Origin: Ruegeria marisrubri
Lineage (GTDB): Bacteria > Pseudomonadota > Alphaproteobacteria > Rhodobacterales > Rhodobacteraceae
Length of the DNA stretch: 64,000 nt
Assembly (NCBI RefSeq): GCF_001507595.1
Contig: NZ_LQBQ01000001.1
Coordinates: 434,001-498,000 of the forward strand
Direction of reading: 5' to 3'
How positions within the stretch are numbered: position 1 is the stretch's first letter; each line of letters starts with the position of its first letter. Below are positions 26,574 through 36,153 of this stretch, in pieces. The notes beneath the pieces were generated by a model. That model saw only the letters and a list, made by a program, of their open reading frames with translations, did no database searches and was not told the DNA's origin. The translations under genes were made by a program, and so were the position numbers.

Positions 26574-26588
26574 GTTCTCATTTTGTTC
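26574..26588 (+). promoter_or_regulatory. LexA (SOS) box of uvrA
   Basis: GTTC-TCATTTT-GTTC exactly matches the alphaproteobacterial LexA operator GTTC-N7-GTTC. It lies 65 bases before the uvrA ATG, as expected for SOS control of excision repair. Confidence 0.85.
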
Positions 26589-26653
26589 ACCATTTTGGCT
26601 TGGAGACTCGCGGCGGCTCGCCTATTTCTATGGAGGTTGGAACCGGGGGCGTC

Positions 26654-29512
26654 ATGGCTGAGCTGAAATCCATCGAGGTGCGCGGGGCGCGCGAACACAA
26701 TCTCAAGGGCATCGACGTGGATATTCCACGCGATCAGCTTGTGGTCATCACCGGCCTGTCGGGGTCGGGCAAGTCCAGCCTTGCCTTCGACACGATCTAT
26801 GCCGAGGGGCAGAGGCGGTATGTCGAAAGCCTCAGCGCCTATGCGCGCCAGTTCCTCGACATGATGGAAAAGCCCGACGTGGATCACATCAGCGGGCTGT
26901 CCCCGGCGATCTCGATCGAACAGAAAACCACGTCCAAGAACCCGCGCTCGACCGTGGGAACCGTCACCGAGATCTATGACTACCTGCGCCTGTTGTTCGC
27001 GCGGGCCGGAACGCCCTACAGCCCGGCCACGGGCCTGCCGATCGAGGCGCAGCAGGTGCAGGACATGGTCGACCGGATCATGGCGATGGAGGAGGGCACG
27101 CGCGGCTACCTTCTGGCCCCCATCGTCCGCGACCGGAAGGGGGAATACAAAAAGGAATTCCTGGAACTGCGCAAGCAGGGGTTCCAGCGGGTCAAGGTCG
27201 ATGGCGCGTTCTATGAATTGGATGAGCCGCCTATACTGGACAAGAAGTTCCGCCACGACATCGACGTGGTCGTGGACCGCCTTGTCATCCGCGAAGGCAT
27301 GGAAACACGTCTGGCCGACAGTCTGCGCACGGCGCTGGATCTGGCGGACGGCATCGCCATCCTGGAAACCGCGCCGAAAGAGGGCGAGCCCGAACGCATC
27401 ACGTTCTCCGAGAATTTCGCCTGCCCGGTCAGCGGCTTCACCATCCCCGAGATCGAGCCGCGGCTGTTTTCCTTCAACGCGCCTTATGGCGCGTGCCCCG
27501 ACTGTGACGGGCTTGGGGTCGAGCTGTTCTTTGACGAACGGCTGGTGGTGCCGGACCAGTCGCTGAGGCTTTATGACGGCGCGCTGGCGCCGTGGCGCAA
27601 GGGCAAGTCGCCCTATTTCCTGCAAACCATCGAGGCCATCGCACGGCATTACGAGTTCGACAAGAATACCCCGTGGAAAGACCTGCCGCCCCATGTGCAG
27701 CAGGTGTTCCTGTATGGCTCGGGCGACGAGGAGATTCCGTTCCGCTATGACGAGGGCGGGCGGGTCTACCAGGTCACCCGCACCTTCGAAGGCGTGATCC
27801 CGAACATGGAGCGGCGCTATCGCGAGACCGACAGCGCCTGGATCCGCGAGGAATTCGAGCGCTATCAGAACAACCGCCCCTGTCATACCTGCCGCGGCCA
27901 CCGCCTGCGCGAAGAGGCCTTGGCGGTCAGGATCGCCGGCCTGCATATTGGCAATGTGGTGCAGATGTCGATCCGCGAGGCGCTGGCCTGGGTCGAGGAT
28001 GCTCCGAACCACCTGAGCCAGCAGAAGAACGAAATCGCGCGAGCCATTTTCAAGGAAATCCGCGAGCGCCTCGGATTCCTGAATAACGTTGGATTGGAAT
28101 ACCTTACGCTGTCACGTTCAAGTGGAACCCTTTCGGGCGGCGAGAGCCAGCGCATCCGTCTGGCCAGCCAGATCGGCTCGGGCCTGACCGGGGTTCTCTA
28201 TGTGCTGGACGAACCGTCGATCGGCCTGCACCAGCGCGACAATGACAGGCTGCTGGGCACGCTCAAGAACCTGCGCGATCAGGGCAATACCGTGATCGTG
28301 GTCGAGCACGACGAAGAGGCCATCCGCGAGGCCGACTATGTGTTCGACATCGGTCCGGGCGCGGGGGTGCATGGCGGGCAGGTTGTCAGCCAGGGAACGC
28401 CCGAGGAGATCGCGGCCGATGCCGCCTCGATCACCGGGCAATACCTGTCCGGTGCGCGCAAGATCCCGATCCCGGCGGTGCGCCGCGAGGGCAACGGCAA
28501 GGCGGTCACGGTGGTTGGCGCCTCGGGCAACAACCTGCGGGATGTCACGGTGGATTTCCCGCTTGGGAAATTCGTCTGCGTCACCGGTGTATCCGGCGGC
28601 GGCAAGTCCACCCTGACCATCGAGACACTGTTCAAGACCGCCTCGATGCGCCTGAATGGTGCGCGGCAGACGCCCGCGCCCTGCGAAACCATCAAGGGGC
28701 TCGAGCATCTGGACAAGGTGATCGACATCGACCAGCGCCCCATCGGGAGAACTCCGCGTTCAAATCCAGCGACTTACACCGGGGCCTTCACCCCGATCCG
28801 TGACTGGTTCGCCGGGCTGCCCGAGGCCAAGGCGCGCGGCTACAAGCCGGGGCGGTTCAGCTTCAACGTCAAGGGCGGGCGCTGCGAGGCCTGTCAGGGC
28901 GACGGTGTCATCAAGATCGAGATGCATTTTCTGCCCGATGTCTATGTTACTTGCGAAACCTGCAAGGGCGCGCGCTACAACCGCGAAACGCTGGAGATCA
29001 AGTTCAAGGGCAAGTCCATCGCCGACGTGCTGGACATGACGGTCGAGGACGCGCAGGAGTTCTTCAAGGCGGTCCCGGCGATCCGCGACAAGATGGACGC
29101 GCTGGCCCGCGTGGGGCTGGGCTACATCAAGGTTGGCCAGCAGGCGACGACGCTTTCGGGCGGCGAGGCGCAGCGGGTGAAACTGTCAAAGGAGCTGTCC
29201 AAGCGATCTACCGGGCGCACGCTGTATATCCTCGACGAGCCAACTACGGGTCTGCATTTCGAAGACGTGCGCAAGCTGTTGGAAGTGCTGCATGAGCTGG
29301 TCGATCAGGGCAACACGGTGGTGGTGATCGAACACAACCTCGACGTGGTCAAGACGGCCGATCACATCATCGACATCGGCCCCGAAGGCGGTGACGGCGG
29401 CGGCCAGATCGTGGCCGAGGGCACACCCGAAGAGGTGGCGGCGGTCGAGCGCAGCCACACCGGACGTTACCTCAAGCCGATGCTGGACGCACAGCGCGTG
29501 GCGGCGGAGTAG
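26654..29512 (+). CDS. uvrA: excinuclease ABC subunit A
   Basis: A 952-residue UvrA, the DNA damage sensor of nucleotide excision repair. Two ABC modules: Walker [10 protein letters not shown] near residue 32 and GVSGGGKST near 645. Signature LSGGESQRI occurs near 494 and LSGGEAQRV near 833. Zinc-binding cysteine sets lie near residues 257-285 and in CEACQGDG...CETCKGARY near 745-775. ATG at 26654 ([18 protein letters not shown]) gives the family start; open frame upstream spans the control region. An SOS box precedes it. Confidence 0.98.
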   Translation: MAELKSIEVRGAREHNLKGIDVDIPRDQLVVITGLSGSGKSSLAFDTIYAEGQRRYVESLSAYARQFLDMMEKPDVDHISGLSPAISIEQKTTSKNPRSTVGTVTEIYDYLRLLFARAGTPYSPATGLPIEAQQVQDMVDRIMAMEEGTRGYLLAPIVRDRKGEYKKEFLELRKQGFQRVKVDGAFYELDEPPILDKKFRHDIDVVVDRLVIREGMETRLADSLRTALDLADGIAILETAPKEGEPERITFSENFACPVSGFTIPEIEPRLFSFNAPYGACPDCDGLGVELFFDERLVVPDQSLRLYDGALAPWRKGKSPYFLQTIEAIARHYEFDKNTPWKDLPPHVQQVFLYGSGDEEIPFRYDEGGRVYQVTRTFEGVIPNMERRYRETDSAWIREEFERYQNNRPCHTCRGHRLREEALAVRIAGLHIGNVVQMSIREALAWVEDAPNHLSQQKNEIARAIFKEIRERLGFLNNVGLEYLTLSRSSGTLSGGESQRIRLASQIGSGLTGVLYVLDEPSIGLHQRDNDRLLGTLKNLRDQGNTVIVVEHDEEAIREADYVFDIGPGAGVHGGQVVSQGTPEEIAADAASITGQYLSGARKIPIPAVRREGNGKAVTVVGASGNNLRDVTVDFPLGKFVCVTGVSGGGKSTLTIETLFKTASMRLNGARQTPAPCETIKGLEHLDKVIDIDQRPIGRTPRSNPATYTGAFTPIRDWFAGLPEAKARGYKPGRFSFNVKGGRCEACQGDGVIKIEMHFLPDVYVTCETCKGARYNRETLEIKFKGKSIADVLDMTVEDAQEFFKAVPAIRDKMDALARVGLGYIKVGQQATTLSGGEAQRVKLSKELSKRSTGRTLYILDEPTTGLHFEDVRKLLEVLHELVDQGNTVVVIEHNLDVVKTADHIIDIGPEGGDGGGQIVAEGTPEEVAAVERSHTGRYLKPMLDAQRVAAE

Positions 29513-29591
29513 GCAAAAAAAACGAAAGTCTCCAAAGTTTCGGCCAATTCTTGTGTTATCGATCAGACGTGCACAATGAGGTGAAAAGCGG

Positions 29592-30707
29592 ATGCATGTC
29601 TTGTCGCGTTATTCTGAAGATCTGAAAAAAATCGAAGCCAAGGGGAAAGTCGATATTGCCGAACAACTGGTCGAGGCGTCGCGGAACTCCGACCGGAGAC
29701 CGATAGGCATCATGCTTGACTATCTGAAGCTTCGTCGACGCGGCAAGCTGAGATTATATGAATATTTTCAGTATGAACTGTATGACCGATCCAAGTGGTC
29801 GGAAGAGGAACGGGAACGGTTTATTTCCGCTCATATTCATTGGCCGTTGGTCAATCAGTGCAATGATCGAAGCTGGTGGGCGGTTACGGAGGACAAATGG
29901 CTGTCTACCGTGGTGTTGAAACATTGCGGGATCGCCATTCCGGAAAACGTTGCCGTTTTTGATCGGGGGACGCGTGAGTATCCGGGCATTGCCAAGTTGA
30001 GCGACGCAAGAGACGTCGAGACCCTGTTGAAAAATTGCGACGTATTCCCGCTATTCGCCAAGACCATGGACGGGATGTGGAGCGCCGGCGCGTTTCGAAT
30101 TTTGGGGTGCACGGAAACTCATGCTTTGCTCGATGGGCACGAAGCCGTGACGTTCGAAGAGTTGGCCGACGGAGTGCTGGGCGAGAAGAGCTATTTGATC
30201 CAGCGTTGCCTGCAACCGCACAGGTTTTTCGAGGGCGTTACGGACGCGACGGCAACGGTTCGCTGTTTGAACCTGATCCGCAATGATGGGCTGAGTGTTC
30301 CATTTACTCTGCTCAAGCTGCCGCAGGCAGGGAATGTAGCGGACAATTTCTGGAGGGGTGGCAACCTGGTTTGTGATGTCGATCCCGAATCCGGTGAAAT
30401 CCGCTCGATAGTCGCAAAGGACAAAGGGAAATTTCAGCGGTTGGACACATTGCCCGACAGTGACCGGAAGTTTCTGGGCGAAAAATTGCCGGACTGGGAG
30501 GCGTTGCTGGAGATGAATGCCAAGGTCGCGATGGTTCACAGCAAGAACCGTTTCGGTTCGACCGATATCGCGTTGACCGACAACGGGCCAGTCATCGTTG
30601 AGGTCAACAACGGTTGCGCTTTTGAACTTATCCAAATTGCGACCGGGAAGGGTTTTCTGACCGACGAAATCCTGGCCTTCTTTGAAAGCTGCGATGCAAA
30701 ATTCTAG
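29592..30707 (+). CDS. ATP-grasp protein of the sugar-transfer-associated type
   Basis: A 371-residue protein resembling the ATP-grasp family linked to glycan or capsule loci (ATPgrasp_ST). ATP-grasp features visible are FAKTMDGMWSAG (nucleotide loop), SYLIQRCLQPH, TATVRCLNLIR, and the C-terminal acidic metal site DIALTDNGPVIVEVNNGC. The N-terminal 100 residues form a helical cap. Base composition drops to about 50% GC, well below the neighbours, and codon choice is AT-richer, so recent acquisition is likely. No glycosyltransferases are adjacent. The ligated substrate is unknown. Confidence 0.72.
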   Translation: MHVLSRYSEDLKKIEAKGKVDIAEQLVEASRNSDRRPIGIMLDYLKLRRRGKLRLYEYFQYELYDRSKWSEEERERFISAHIHWPLVNQCNDRSWWAVTEDKWLSTVVLKHCGIAIPENVAVFDRGTREYPGIAKLSDARDVETLLKNCDVFPLFAKTMDGMWSAGAFRILGCTETHALLDGHEAVTFEELADGVLGEKSYLIQRCLQPHRFFEGVTDATATVRCLNLIRNDGLSVPFTLLKLPQAGNVADNFWRGGNLVCDVDPESGEIRSIVAKDKGKFQRLDTLPDSDRKFLGEKLPDWEALLEMNAKVAMVHSKNRFGSTDIALTDNGPVIVEVNNGCAFELIQIATGKGFLTDEILAFFESCDAKF

Positions 30708-30941
30708 GGCGCATGGCGCCATCCACTGATCCGATTTGCACCTTTGGCGGGCAGGGGTACGTCACTCCGGCACCAAAACTGACCCGGCGGCAGGAGGCGC
30801 AGCTTGTGACTGCGCCCCTCGGGCTTGCCTGAAGAAGCTAAGACATCTCGGGGCACCTCCTGGCCATGGCCCTGCCGGTCACGGGATGACTTGCGCGCCC
30901 GACCGTGGCAGGCTGGCGCGCATTCAAAGGGGAGGACCGAG

Positions 30942-31526
30942 ATGCGCAAGCTCCAGACCCAGGGGGTTCACCACATCACGCTGACGGGCGCCGACCGGCA
31001 GAGCACCATTGATTTCTGGGAGGGGGTTCTGGGCATGCCGTTCGTCTTTGAACAGCCCAATCTCGACAACCCGGACGAAGGCCATGTCTATTTCGATCCG
31101 GGCGATGGCAGGCTGATCACGGTATTCACCAACGAGACCCGCAAGGGAACGCCCGACCGCACACCAACCGATCCCGGCTGCGTGCATCACCTGGCCTTCA
31201 ATGTCTCGCAGGCGACGTTCTGGCAGGCGGTCGAGCGGCTGGACGAGCGCGGCATCAGCCACTCCGGCCCCCGTGATCGGGGCTTCATGGACTCGATCTA
31301 TTTCACCGACCCGCTGGGATTGCTGATCGAACTGGCCAGTTACCGCTTTGATCCGCCGACGGGCTGCACCCATGCCGACGTGCTGATCCGGGCGCATCGG
31401 ATTCGGGTGACGCGTGGGGATTACAATATAGATCGGGCCCATCTGGCCGACGCGATCGAAGAACTGATCCTGCAGCGGCAGGACAGCCTGTCAGACGATC
31501 GCGGGCCGAAGAACCCGTACGGCTGA
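30942..31526 (+). CDS. VOC family (glyoxalase/dioxygenase-like) protein
   Basis: A 194-residue vicinal-oxygen-chelate protein with two beta-alpha-beta-beta-beta units: GVHHITLTGADRQSTIDFW near the start and CVHHLAFNVSQATFWQAVERL near residue 76. Metal-ligand candidates are the first His pair, the second His pair and the Glu in LGLLIELASYRF. GGGGAGGA precedes the ATG at 30942. The C-terminal 40 residues (from RAHRIRVTRGDYNIDRAHL) extend beyond a minimal VOC domain. Substrate unknown. Confidence 0.85.
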   Translation: MRKLQTQGVHHITLTGADRQSTIDFWEGVLGMPFVFEQPNLDNPDEGHVYFDPGDGRLITVFTNETRKGTPDRTPTDPGCVHHLAFNVSQATFWQAVERLDERGISHSGPRDRGFMDSIYFTDPLGLLIELASYRFDPPTGCTHADVLIRAHRIRVTRGDYNIDRAHLADAIEELILQRQDSLSDDRGPKNPYG

Positions 31527-31528
31527 CA

Positions 31529-31933
31529 TCAGTCCAGGATATCAGCCACGGCCCCGATGAGGTTCAGAACCTCGTGGGTCTCCTTGTCGATCTGGTAAAC
31601 GTAGTCCCCGGCGCGGACGTAATACCCGCCGCGACGCAGACCGTAGCGGTAGGGATCGTCGATCCAGTCGTAGCCGCCGTTGATGTAATCACCGACCCGA
31701 TACCGGTTCTTGACCTGTCCGGGGGGGACGCAAGGCACGGCCTTTTTCGCAAGGCCGGGCGGGCAGTGTTTGGCATAACGGCCGGGCTTGACGCCGTATC
31801 CGGGGTCAACACGTTCAACCTTGAACTCGCTTTTGTCCCGGCCCTTTCCTTTTCCGTTCCCGTTTCCGGCCATGGCGGCAGCGGGGGACAAAACCAGCGC
31901 CAGGATGATGGCGGTGCAGGTGGGTCGTTTCAT
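31529..31933 (-). CDS. small secreted basic protein, RcnB-like
   Basis: A 134-residue exported protein. Signal peptide about residues 1-22 (ILALVLSPAAAMAGNG), a Gly/Lys-rich stretch GNGKGKGRDK, then two conserved-looking parts: CPPGLAKK...CVPPGQVKNRYRVGDYI and the YYVRAGDYVYQIDKETHEVLN end. Homologues are often mislabelled in databases as excinuclease subunit A; nothing here suggests DNA repair. Start at 31933 chosen for AAAGGG ten bases upstream; Met at 31951 is an alternative. It converges on the VOC gene with a two-base gap. Confidence 0.7.
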   Translation of the reverse strand: MKRPTCTAIILALVLSPAAAMAGNGNGKGKGRDKSEFKVERVDPGYGVKPGRYAKHCPPGLAKKAVPCVPPGQVKNRYRVGDYINGGYDWIDDPYRYGLRRGGYYVRAGDYVYQIDKETHEVLNLIGAVADILD

Positions 31934-32049
31934 CGTTTCACGCCCTTTCATGCGGTATCGCCGAAACTATACGCTTCGACGATGCCACATGTAATCGGCT
32001 TTTGCCTAGCTTTCAGGGCGATGCGCGAAAAGATGCTGCTGCGCCTGTG

Positions 32050-32922
32050 TCAGTCGCGCCCGCGTTTTTCGAAGCGCGGGAGCATCGCCGAGAAGTCCAT
32101 GCCCTGACCGCCTTCGTGTTCCACGAACTGCTCGTACAGCGCGGTGGCGGCCTTGCCCATCGGGGTGTCGGCATCGGCGCTTTCGGCGGCCTGCTGGCTG
32201 AGGCGCAGGTCCTTGAGCATCAGTTCGGCGGCAAAGCCGGGCTGGTAGTCGTTGTCGGCGGGTGATTGCGGCCCGACGCCGGGAGCGGGGCAGTAGGCGT
32301 TCATGCTCCAGCTGTAGCCCGAAGAGGTGCTGACCACGTCGAACATCTTTTGCCGGTCCAGCCCCAGCTTGTCGGCCAGCGCGAAGGCCTCACAGGTGGC
32401 GATCATGGTGACGCCGAGGATCATGTTGTTGCAGATCTTGGCAGCCTGGCCTGCGCCGGCCTCGCCGCAATGCACGGCTTTCTGGCCCATGATCTCGAAC
32501 AGCGGGGCGGCCTTGGCAAAGGCTTCGTCCGAGCCGCCGGCCATGAAGGTCAGCGTTCCGGCCGTGGCACCGCCGACGCCGCCCGAAACCGGCGCATCCA
32601 CCGGCAGAAGGCCGGCGGCCGCCGCCTTTTCAGCAACCGCGCGGGCGCTGTCCACGTCAACGGTCGAGCAATCGACGAAGGCCGCGCCCTTTTTCATGAC
32701 GGGGATGATCTCGTCGGCCACGGCCCGGAGGATCTGGCCGTTGGGCAGCATGGTGATGACCACATCGGCATCCTTGGCCGCCTCGGCCCCGCTGGCGGCC
32801 ATCGTGACGCCCTCGACCGAGACATCGGCCATGTCAAAGCCCACGACCTCGTGGCCTGCCTTTGTCAGGTTGGCGGCCATCGGCGCGCCCATGTTGCCCA
32901 GGCCAATGAACCCGATTTTCAT
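32050..32922 (-). CDS. mmsB: 3-hydroxyisobutyrate dehydrogenase
   Basis: A 290-residue NAD-dependent beta-hydroxyacid dehydrogenase of valine breakdown, oxidising 3-hydroxyisobutyrate to methylmalonate semialdehyde. Signature GFIGLGNMGAPMAANLTKAGH at the N-terminus, FVDCSTVDVDSAR, PVSGGVGGATAGTL and the catalytic Lys in GQAAKICNN are all present. It starts three bases after the hydroxyisobutyryl-CoA hydrolase gene, third in the minus-strand run 35117-32050. Confidence 0.95.
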   Translation of the reverse strand: MKIGFIGLGNMGAPMAANLTKAGHEVVGFDMADVSVEGVTMAASGAEAAKDADVVITMLPNGQILRAVADEIIPVMKKGAAFVDCSTVDVDSARAVAEKAAAAGLLPVDAPVSGGVGGATAGTLTFMAGGSDEAFAKAAPLFEIMGQKAVHCGEAGAGQAAKICNNMILGVTMIATCEAFALADKLGLDRQKMFDVVSTSSGYSWSMNAYCPAPGVGPQSPADNDYQPGFAAELMLKDLRLSQQAAESADADTPMGKAATALYEQFVEHEGGQGMDFSAMLPRFEKRGRD

Positions 32923-32925
32923 CTT

Positions 32926-33966
32926 TCACTCCTCCTCGAAAGTCAGTGCATCCGCGCCAAGCGGTTGCAGCATCCTGGAAACCGCCACCGCGGGCACGTT
33001 CATGTCGGCATATTGCCACTGCGGATTGCGGTCCTTGTCAATGATCTGGGCCCGGATCCCCTCGAGGAAATCGCCATGTTCCATCGACCGATAGGTAAAG
33101 CGGTATTCCATCTCGAGCGCCTTGCGGATGGTCAGGGACGGCCCGCGCAGGCGGTGCAGCATCTCGACCGTGCAGGCCATCGAGATCGGGCTGTTGCGAC
33201 CCAGCGCCTTGAGCGTGTCGCGGGCGAAATCGCTGTCTGCATTGCGCAGCGAGGTGAGGATGTCGCCCAGCGCCTCGCCGCCGAAATGGGCGTCGATTTC
33301 GGGTTGCATCTCCCTCAATGTGCCCTTGGGTGGCTCCGCCGCGTGGGTTTCCACATGGCTGGCGTCGCCCGAGGCCTCGAGCATCTCGATCAATGCCTCC
33401 CAGTGTTCCTGGGGAATGTAGTGATCGGCGAAACCGGCGAATATCGCGTCGTCCGGCCCCATCCGGCCCGCGGTCAGGCCCAGGTATTCGCCGACGCGGC
33501 CGGGGGCCAGGGCCAGCATCAGGGTGCCGCCGACATCGGGGATCAGGCCGATGCCGCATTCGGGCATGGCGATTTTCGAGCTTTCGCCGACGATGCGGTG
33601 GGTTCCGTGGCAGCCGATGCCAACACCGCCGCCCATGGTGAAACCCTGCATGAAGCTGATCACCGGCTTGGGATATTCGAAGATCATCGCGTTCATGCGG
33701 TATTCGTCGCGCCAGAAGGTGCGGCCGTAGTCGAAATCGCCCTTGGTGCCGGTCTCGTACAACTCGGCGATGTCGCCGCCGGCGCAAAAGGCCTTTTCGC
33801 CTTCGGCGTCGAGGATGACCAGATCCACGTCGTCATCCTCGCGCCAGTTGCGCAGCGCGGCGTCGATCGCCATGCACATGTCATAGCTCAGCGCATTCAG
33901 AGCATGGGGCCGGGTCAGGGTGATGCGGCCCGCGCGGCCGGTGACGCGGATGTCGATATCGGACAT
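32926..33966 (-). CDS. 3-hydroxyisobutyryl-CoA hydrolase (enoyl-CoA hydratase family)
   Basis: A 346-residue crotonase-superfamily thioesterase. RITLTRPHALNALSYDM at the start, FCAGGDIAELYE, and GFTMGGGVGIGCHGTHRIV supply the oxyanion hole; the Glu in MPECGIGLIPDVGG and the following Asp are the usual hydrolase residues. The length near 350 distinguishes it from simple hydratases. ATG at 33966 lies eight bases after the acyl-CoA dehydrogenase stop, and mmsB follows, so it fits the fourth step of valine degradation. Confidence 0.92.
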   Translation of the reverse strand: MSDIDIRVTGRAGRITLTRPHALNALSYDMCMAIDAALRNWREDDDVDLVILDAEGEKAFCAGGDIAELYETGTKGDFDYGRTFWRDEYRMNAMIFEYPKPVISFMQGFTMGGGVGIGCHGTHRIVGESSKIAMPECGIGLIPDVGGTLMLALAPGRVGEYLGLTAGRMGPDDAIFAGFADHYIPQEHWEALIEMLEASGDASHVETHAAEPPKGTLREMQPEIDAHFGGEALGDILTSLRNADSDFARDTLKALGRNSPISMACTVEMLHRLRGPSLTIRKALEMEYRFTYRSMEHGDFLEGIRAQIIDKDRNPQWQYADMNVPAVAVSRMLQPLGADALTFEEE

Positions 33967-33974
33967 GGCCCCTC

Positions 33975-35117
33975 TCAGCGGTTGGCAAGCATGTGGCGCG
34001 AGATGATGACGCGCATGATTTCGTTGGTGCCTTCGAGGATCTGGTGGACGCGCAGATCGCGGACGATCTTTTCGACCCCGTAATCCGCCAGATAGCCGTA
34101 GCCGCCGAACAGTTGCAGACACCCGTTGGCCACGTCGAACGCGGTGTCTGTCACCATCAGCTTGGCCATGGCGCAGAACTTGCTGGCATCCGGCGCGCCC
34201 TGATCCAGCTTCCACGCCGCCTGACGCAGGAAGGTGCGGGCGGCCTGCAGGCGGGTCTCGTATTCGGCCAGACGGAACTGCAGCCCCTGGAACTGGTCGA
34301 TGGTCTTGCCGAAGGCCTTGCGCTCGGACATGTAGGTCAGGGTGGCGTCCAGCGCCGCCTGCGCGCCGCCCAGCGCACCGGCCGAGATGTTCAGCCGCCC
34401 GCCGTCCAGACCGGCCATCGCGTAGACGAAACCGCGGCCTTCCTCGCCGATCAGGTTGTCATGCGGCACGAGGCAATCGTCGAACTGCACCTGCGCGGTG
34501 GGCTGCGCCTTCCAGCCCATCTTCTGCTCCAGCGCGCCAAAGCTGAGGCCCGGTGTGCCGTCCTCGACCACCACGGTCGAAATGCCCTTGGGGCTGTCGT
34601 CGCCGGTGCGCACCATCGTCACATAGGCATCCGAGTAGGAACCGCCCGAGATGAAGGCCTTGGTGCCGTTCAGCTTGTAGCCCTCGTTGGTCTTTTCGGC
34701 GCGGGTCTTGAGCGCGGCCGCGTCCGAGCCCGAGCCCGGCTCGGTCAGGCAGTAGCTGAACACCTTTTCCAGCGTGCAGAGCTGCGGCAGCCATTTCTGT
34801 TTGGTTTCCTCGCTGCCGAACTTGTCGATCATGCCGCCGCACATGTTGTGGATCGACAGGAACGAGCCGACGGCGGGGCAGGACATGGCCAGCGCCTCGA
34901 AAACAAGGGTCGCGTCCAGACGGCTGAGGCCGGTGCCGCCATATTCCTCGGACACGTAGAGCCCGCCAAAACCCAGTTCGCCGATGCGTGGCCACAGATC
35001 CTTGGGAATCGTGCCTTCGGCCTCCCACTGGCGGGCAAATGGCGCGATGTTTTCCTGCCCGAAGGCATAAGCCATGTCGAAAATGGCGTTTTGTTCCTCG
35101 GTCAGTGCGAAATCCAT
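33975..35117 (-). CDS. acyl-CoA dehydrogenase, probably isobutyryl-CoA dehydrogenase
   Basis: A 380-residue FAD flavoenzyme. Family motifs include YCLTEPGSGSDAAALKTRAE and QLFGGYGYLADYGVEKIVRD, with the catalytic base in the C-terminal LEGTNEIMRVIISR. The operon with hydroxyisobutyryl-CoA hydrolase and mmsB makes isobutyryl-CoA the most likely substrate. First gene of the run; the 172-base gap upstream holds the promoter. Confidence 0.92.
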   Translation of the reverse strand: MDFALTEEQNAIFDMAYAFGQENIAPFARQWEAEGTIPKDLWPRIGELGFGGLYVSEEYGGTGLSRLDATLVFEALAMSCPAVGSFLSIHNMCGGMIDKFGSEETKQKWLPQLCTLEKVFSYCLTEPGSGSDAAALKTRAEKTNEGYKLNGTKAFISGGSYSDAYVTMVRTGDDSPKGISTVVVEDGTPGLSFGALEQKMGWKAQPTAQVQFDDCLVPHDNLIGEEGRGFVYAMAGLDGGRLNISAGALGGAQAALDATLTYMSERKAFGKTIDQFQGLQFRLAEYETRLQAARTFLRQAAWKLDQGAPDASKFCAMAKLMVTDTAFDVANGCLQLFGGYGYLADYGVEKIVRDLRVHQILEGTNEIMRVIISRHMLANR

Positions 35118-35289
35118 GGCCTTCTCCCCTTGGCGTGATGAATTGAACGACTGTTTATTTCCGAATTCTTACAGAAGTTTTTCACGCGCAGCAATCGTGC
35201 AGGCGATTTCCGGCATGTTTGGGATCGGGACGGGGCTTGGGCTATATTCGCCGGATGTTTGCATGTCCATTTTACAAGGGAGTATCGCA

Positions 35290-36147
35290 ATGTCGAATTT
35301 CAAGATGGCGGTCGTCGTCATACACGGCATGGGCAGTCAGTTTTCGGGGGCGCAGCAGCCTTCCTCGGTGCTGACCTTCTCGAAGGAGTTGCGCAAGCGC
35401 GTGGCGCGTTTCGTCGGCTCGGACATGGGAGAGGTCGCATGGCGTGAAATCGTTTGGGCGCATGTGCTGCAGGGGCGTCAGGGCGAATACTTGCGAAGGA
35501 TCAAACGGCGTACCGGGTATGATGACGTGCGCAGCTTCGTGGTGCGTAACCTGTCGGATGCCGCGTCCTATCGGCAGACGCCGGATGGAACGGACCAGAC
35601 CTACGAGGACATTCACGCCGAGGTCGATCGCGTGATGGAAGATGTGCGAAGACAGGTCGGGAATGATGCCCCCGTTTTGCTTTTGGCGCATTCGCTGGGC
35701 GGGCATATCATGTCCAACTACATCTATGACCTGCAGCGCCACGAGGCGCGGACCGGGCAGACCATGTACGCCAGCCCCGTTCGGAACATGCAGACGGTCG
35801 CAGGGATCATGACCTTTGGCTGCAACATTCCGATCTTTCTGTTTGCCTATCCCGAGGACAGCATCAAACCGATCGACCCGCCGAATTCCGCACTGCCGGC
35901 AGGGCTGAAATTCCGGACCTGGTGGTACAACTTTTTCGACAAGCACGACGTGCTGGGATATCCGATGCGCGATTCCGCGCCGGCCTATGATCAACTGGTG
36001 GCCAGCCAGCAATTGCGAGATGTTTCAATCAACTCAGGCAATATTTTCACGTCTTGGAACCCGTTTTCGCATAACGGTTACTGGAAGGACCCGGACCTGT
36101 ATGAACCTGTGGGGCGCATGATCCGGAACATGCTGCGGGCGTTGTGA
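35290..36147 (+). CDS. alpha/beta hydrolase-like protein (lipase fold)
   Basis: A 285-residue protein with a probable alpha/beta hydrolase fold: the strand AVVVIHGMGSQF near the N-terminus is a typical oxyanion segment, and the nucleophile elbow is LLLAHSLGGHIMSNYIYDL near residues 131-149 (H-S-L-G-G, Ser nucleophile). No signal peptide is visible. Acid and His partners cannot be fixed by eye; FDKHDVLGYP near residue 219 is a candidate. AAGGGAG lies before the ATG at 35290. I do not know the substrate. GC content is somewhat below the flanks. Confidence 0.72.
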   Translation: MSNFKMAVVVIHGMGSQFSGAQQPSSVLTFSKELRKRVARFVGSDMGEVAWREIVWAHVLQGRQGEYLRRIKRRTGYDDVRSFVVRNLSDAASYRQTPDGTDQTYEDIHAEVDRVMEDVRRQVGNDAPVLLLAHSLGGHIMSNYIYDLQRHEARTGQTMYASPVRNMQTVAGIMTFGCNIPIFLFAYPEDSIKPIDPPNSALPAGLKFRTWWYNFFDKHDVLGYPMRDSAPAYDQLVASQQLRDVSINSGNIFTSWNPFSHNGYWKDPDLYEPVGRMIRNMLRAL

Positions 36148-36153
36148 GCCGCT

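Noticed and set aside
30708-30941. Possible small RNA or gene in the 234-base gap before the VOC gene
   Set aside because: One GC hairpin (GGCGCAG/CTGCGCC near 30795) is present but no T-run, promoter or conserved frame.
31529-31933. Labelling the small secreted protein as excinuclease subunit A
   Set aside because: That name is a common database error; the protein has a signal peptide and none of the UvrA motifs.
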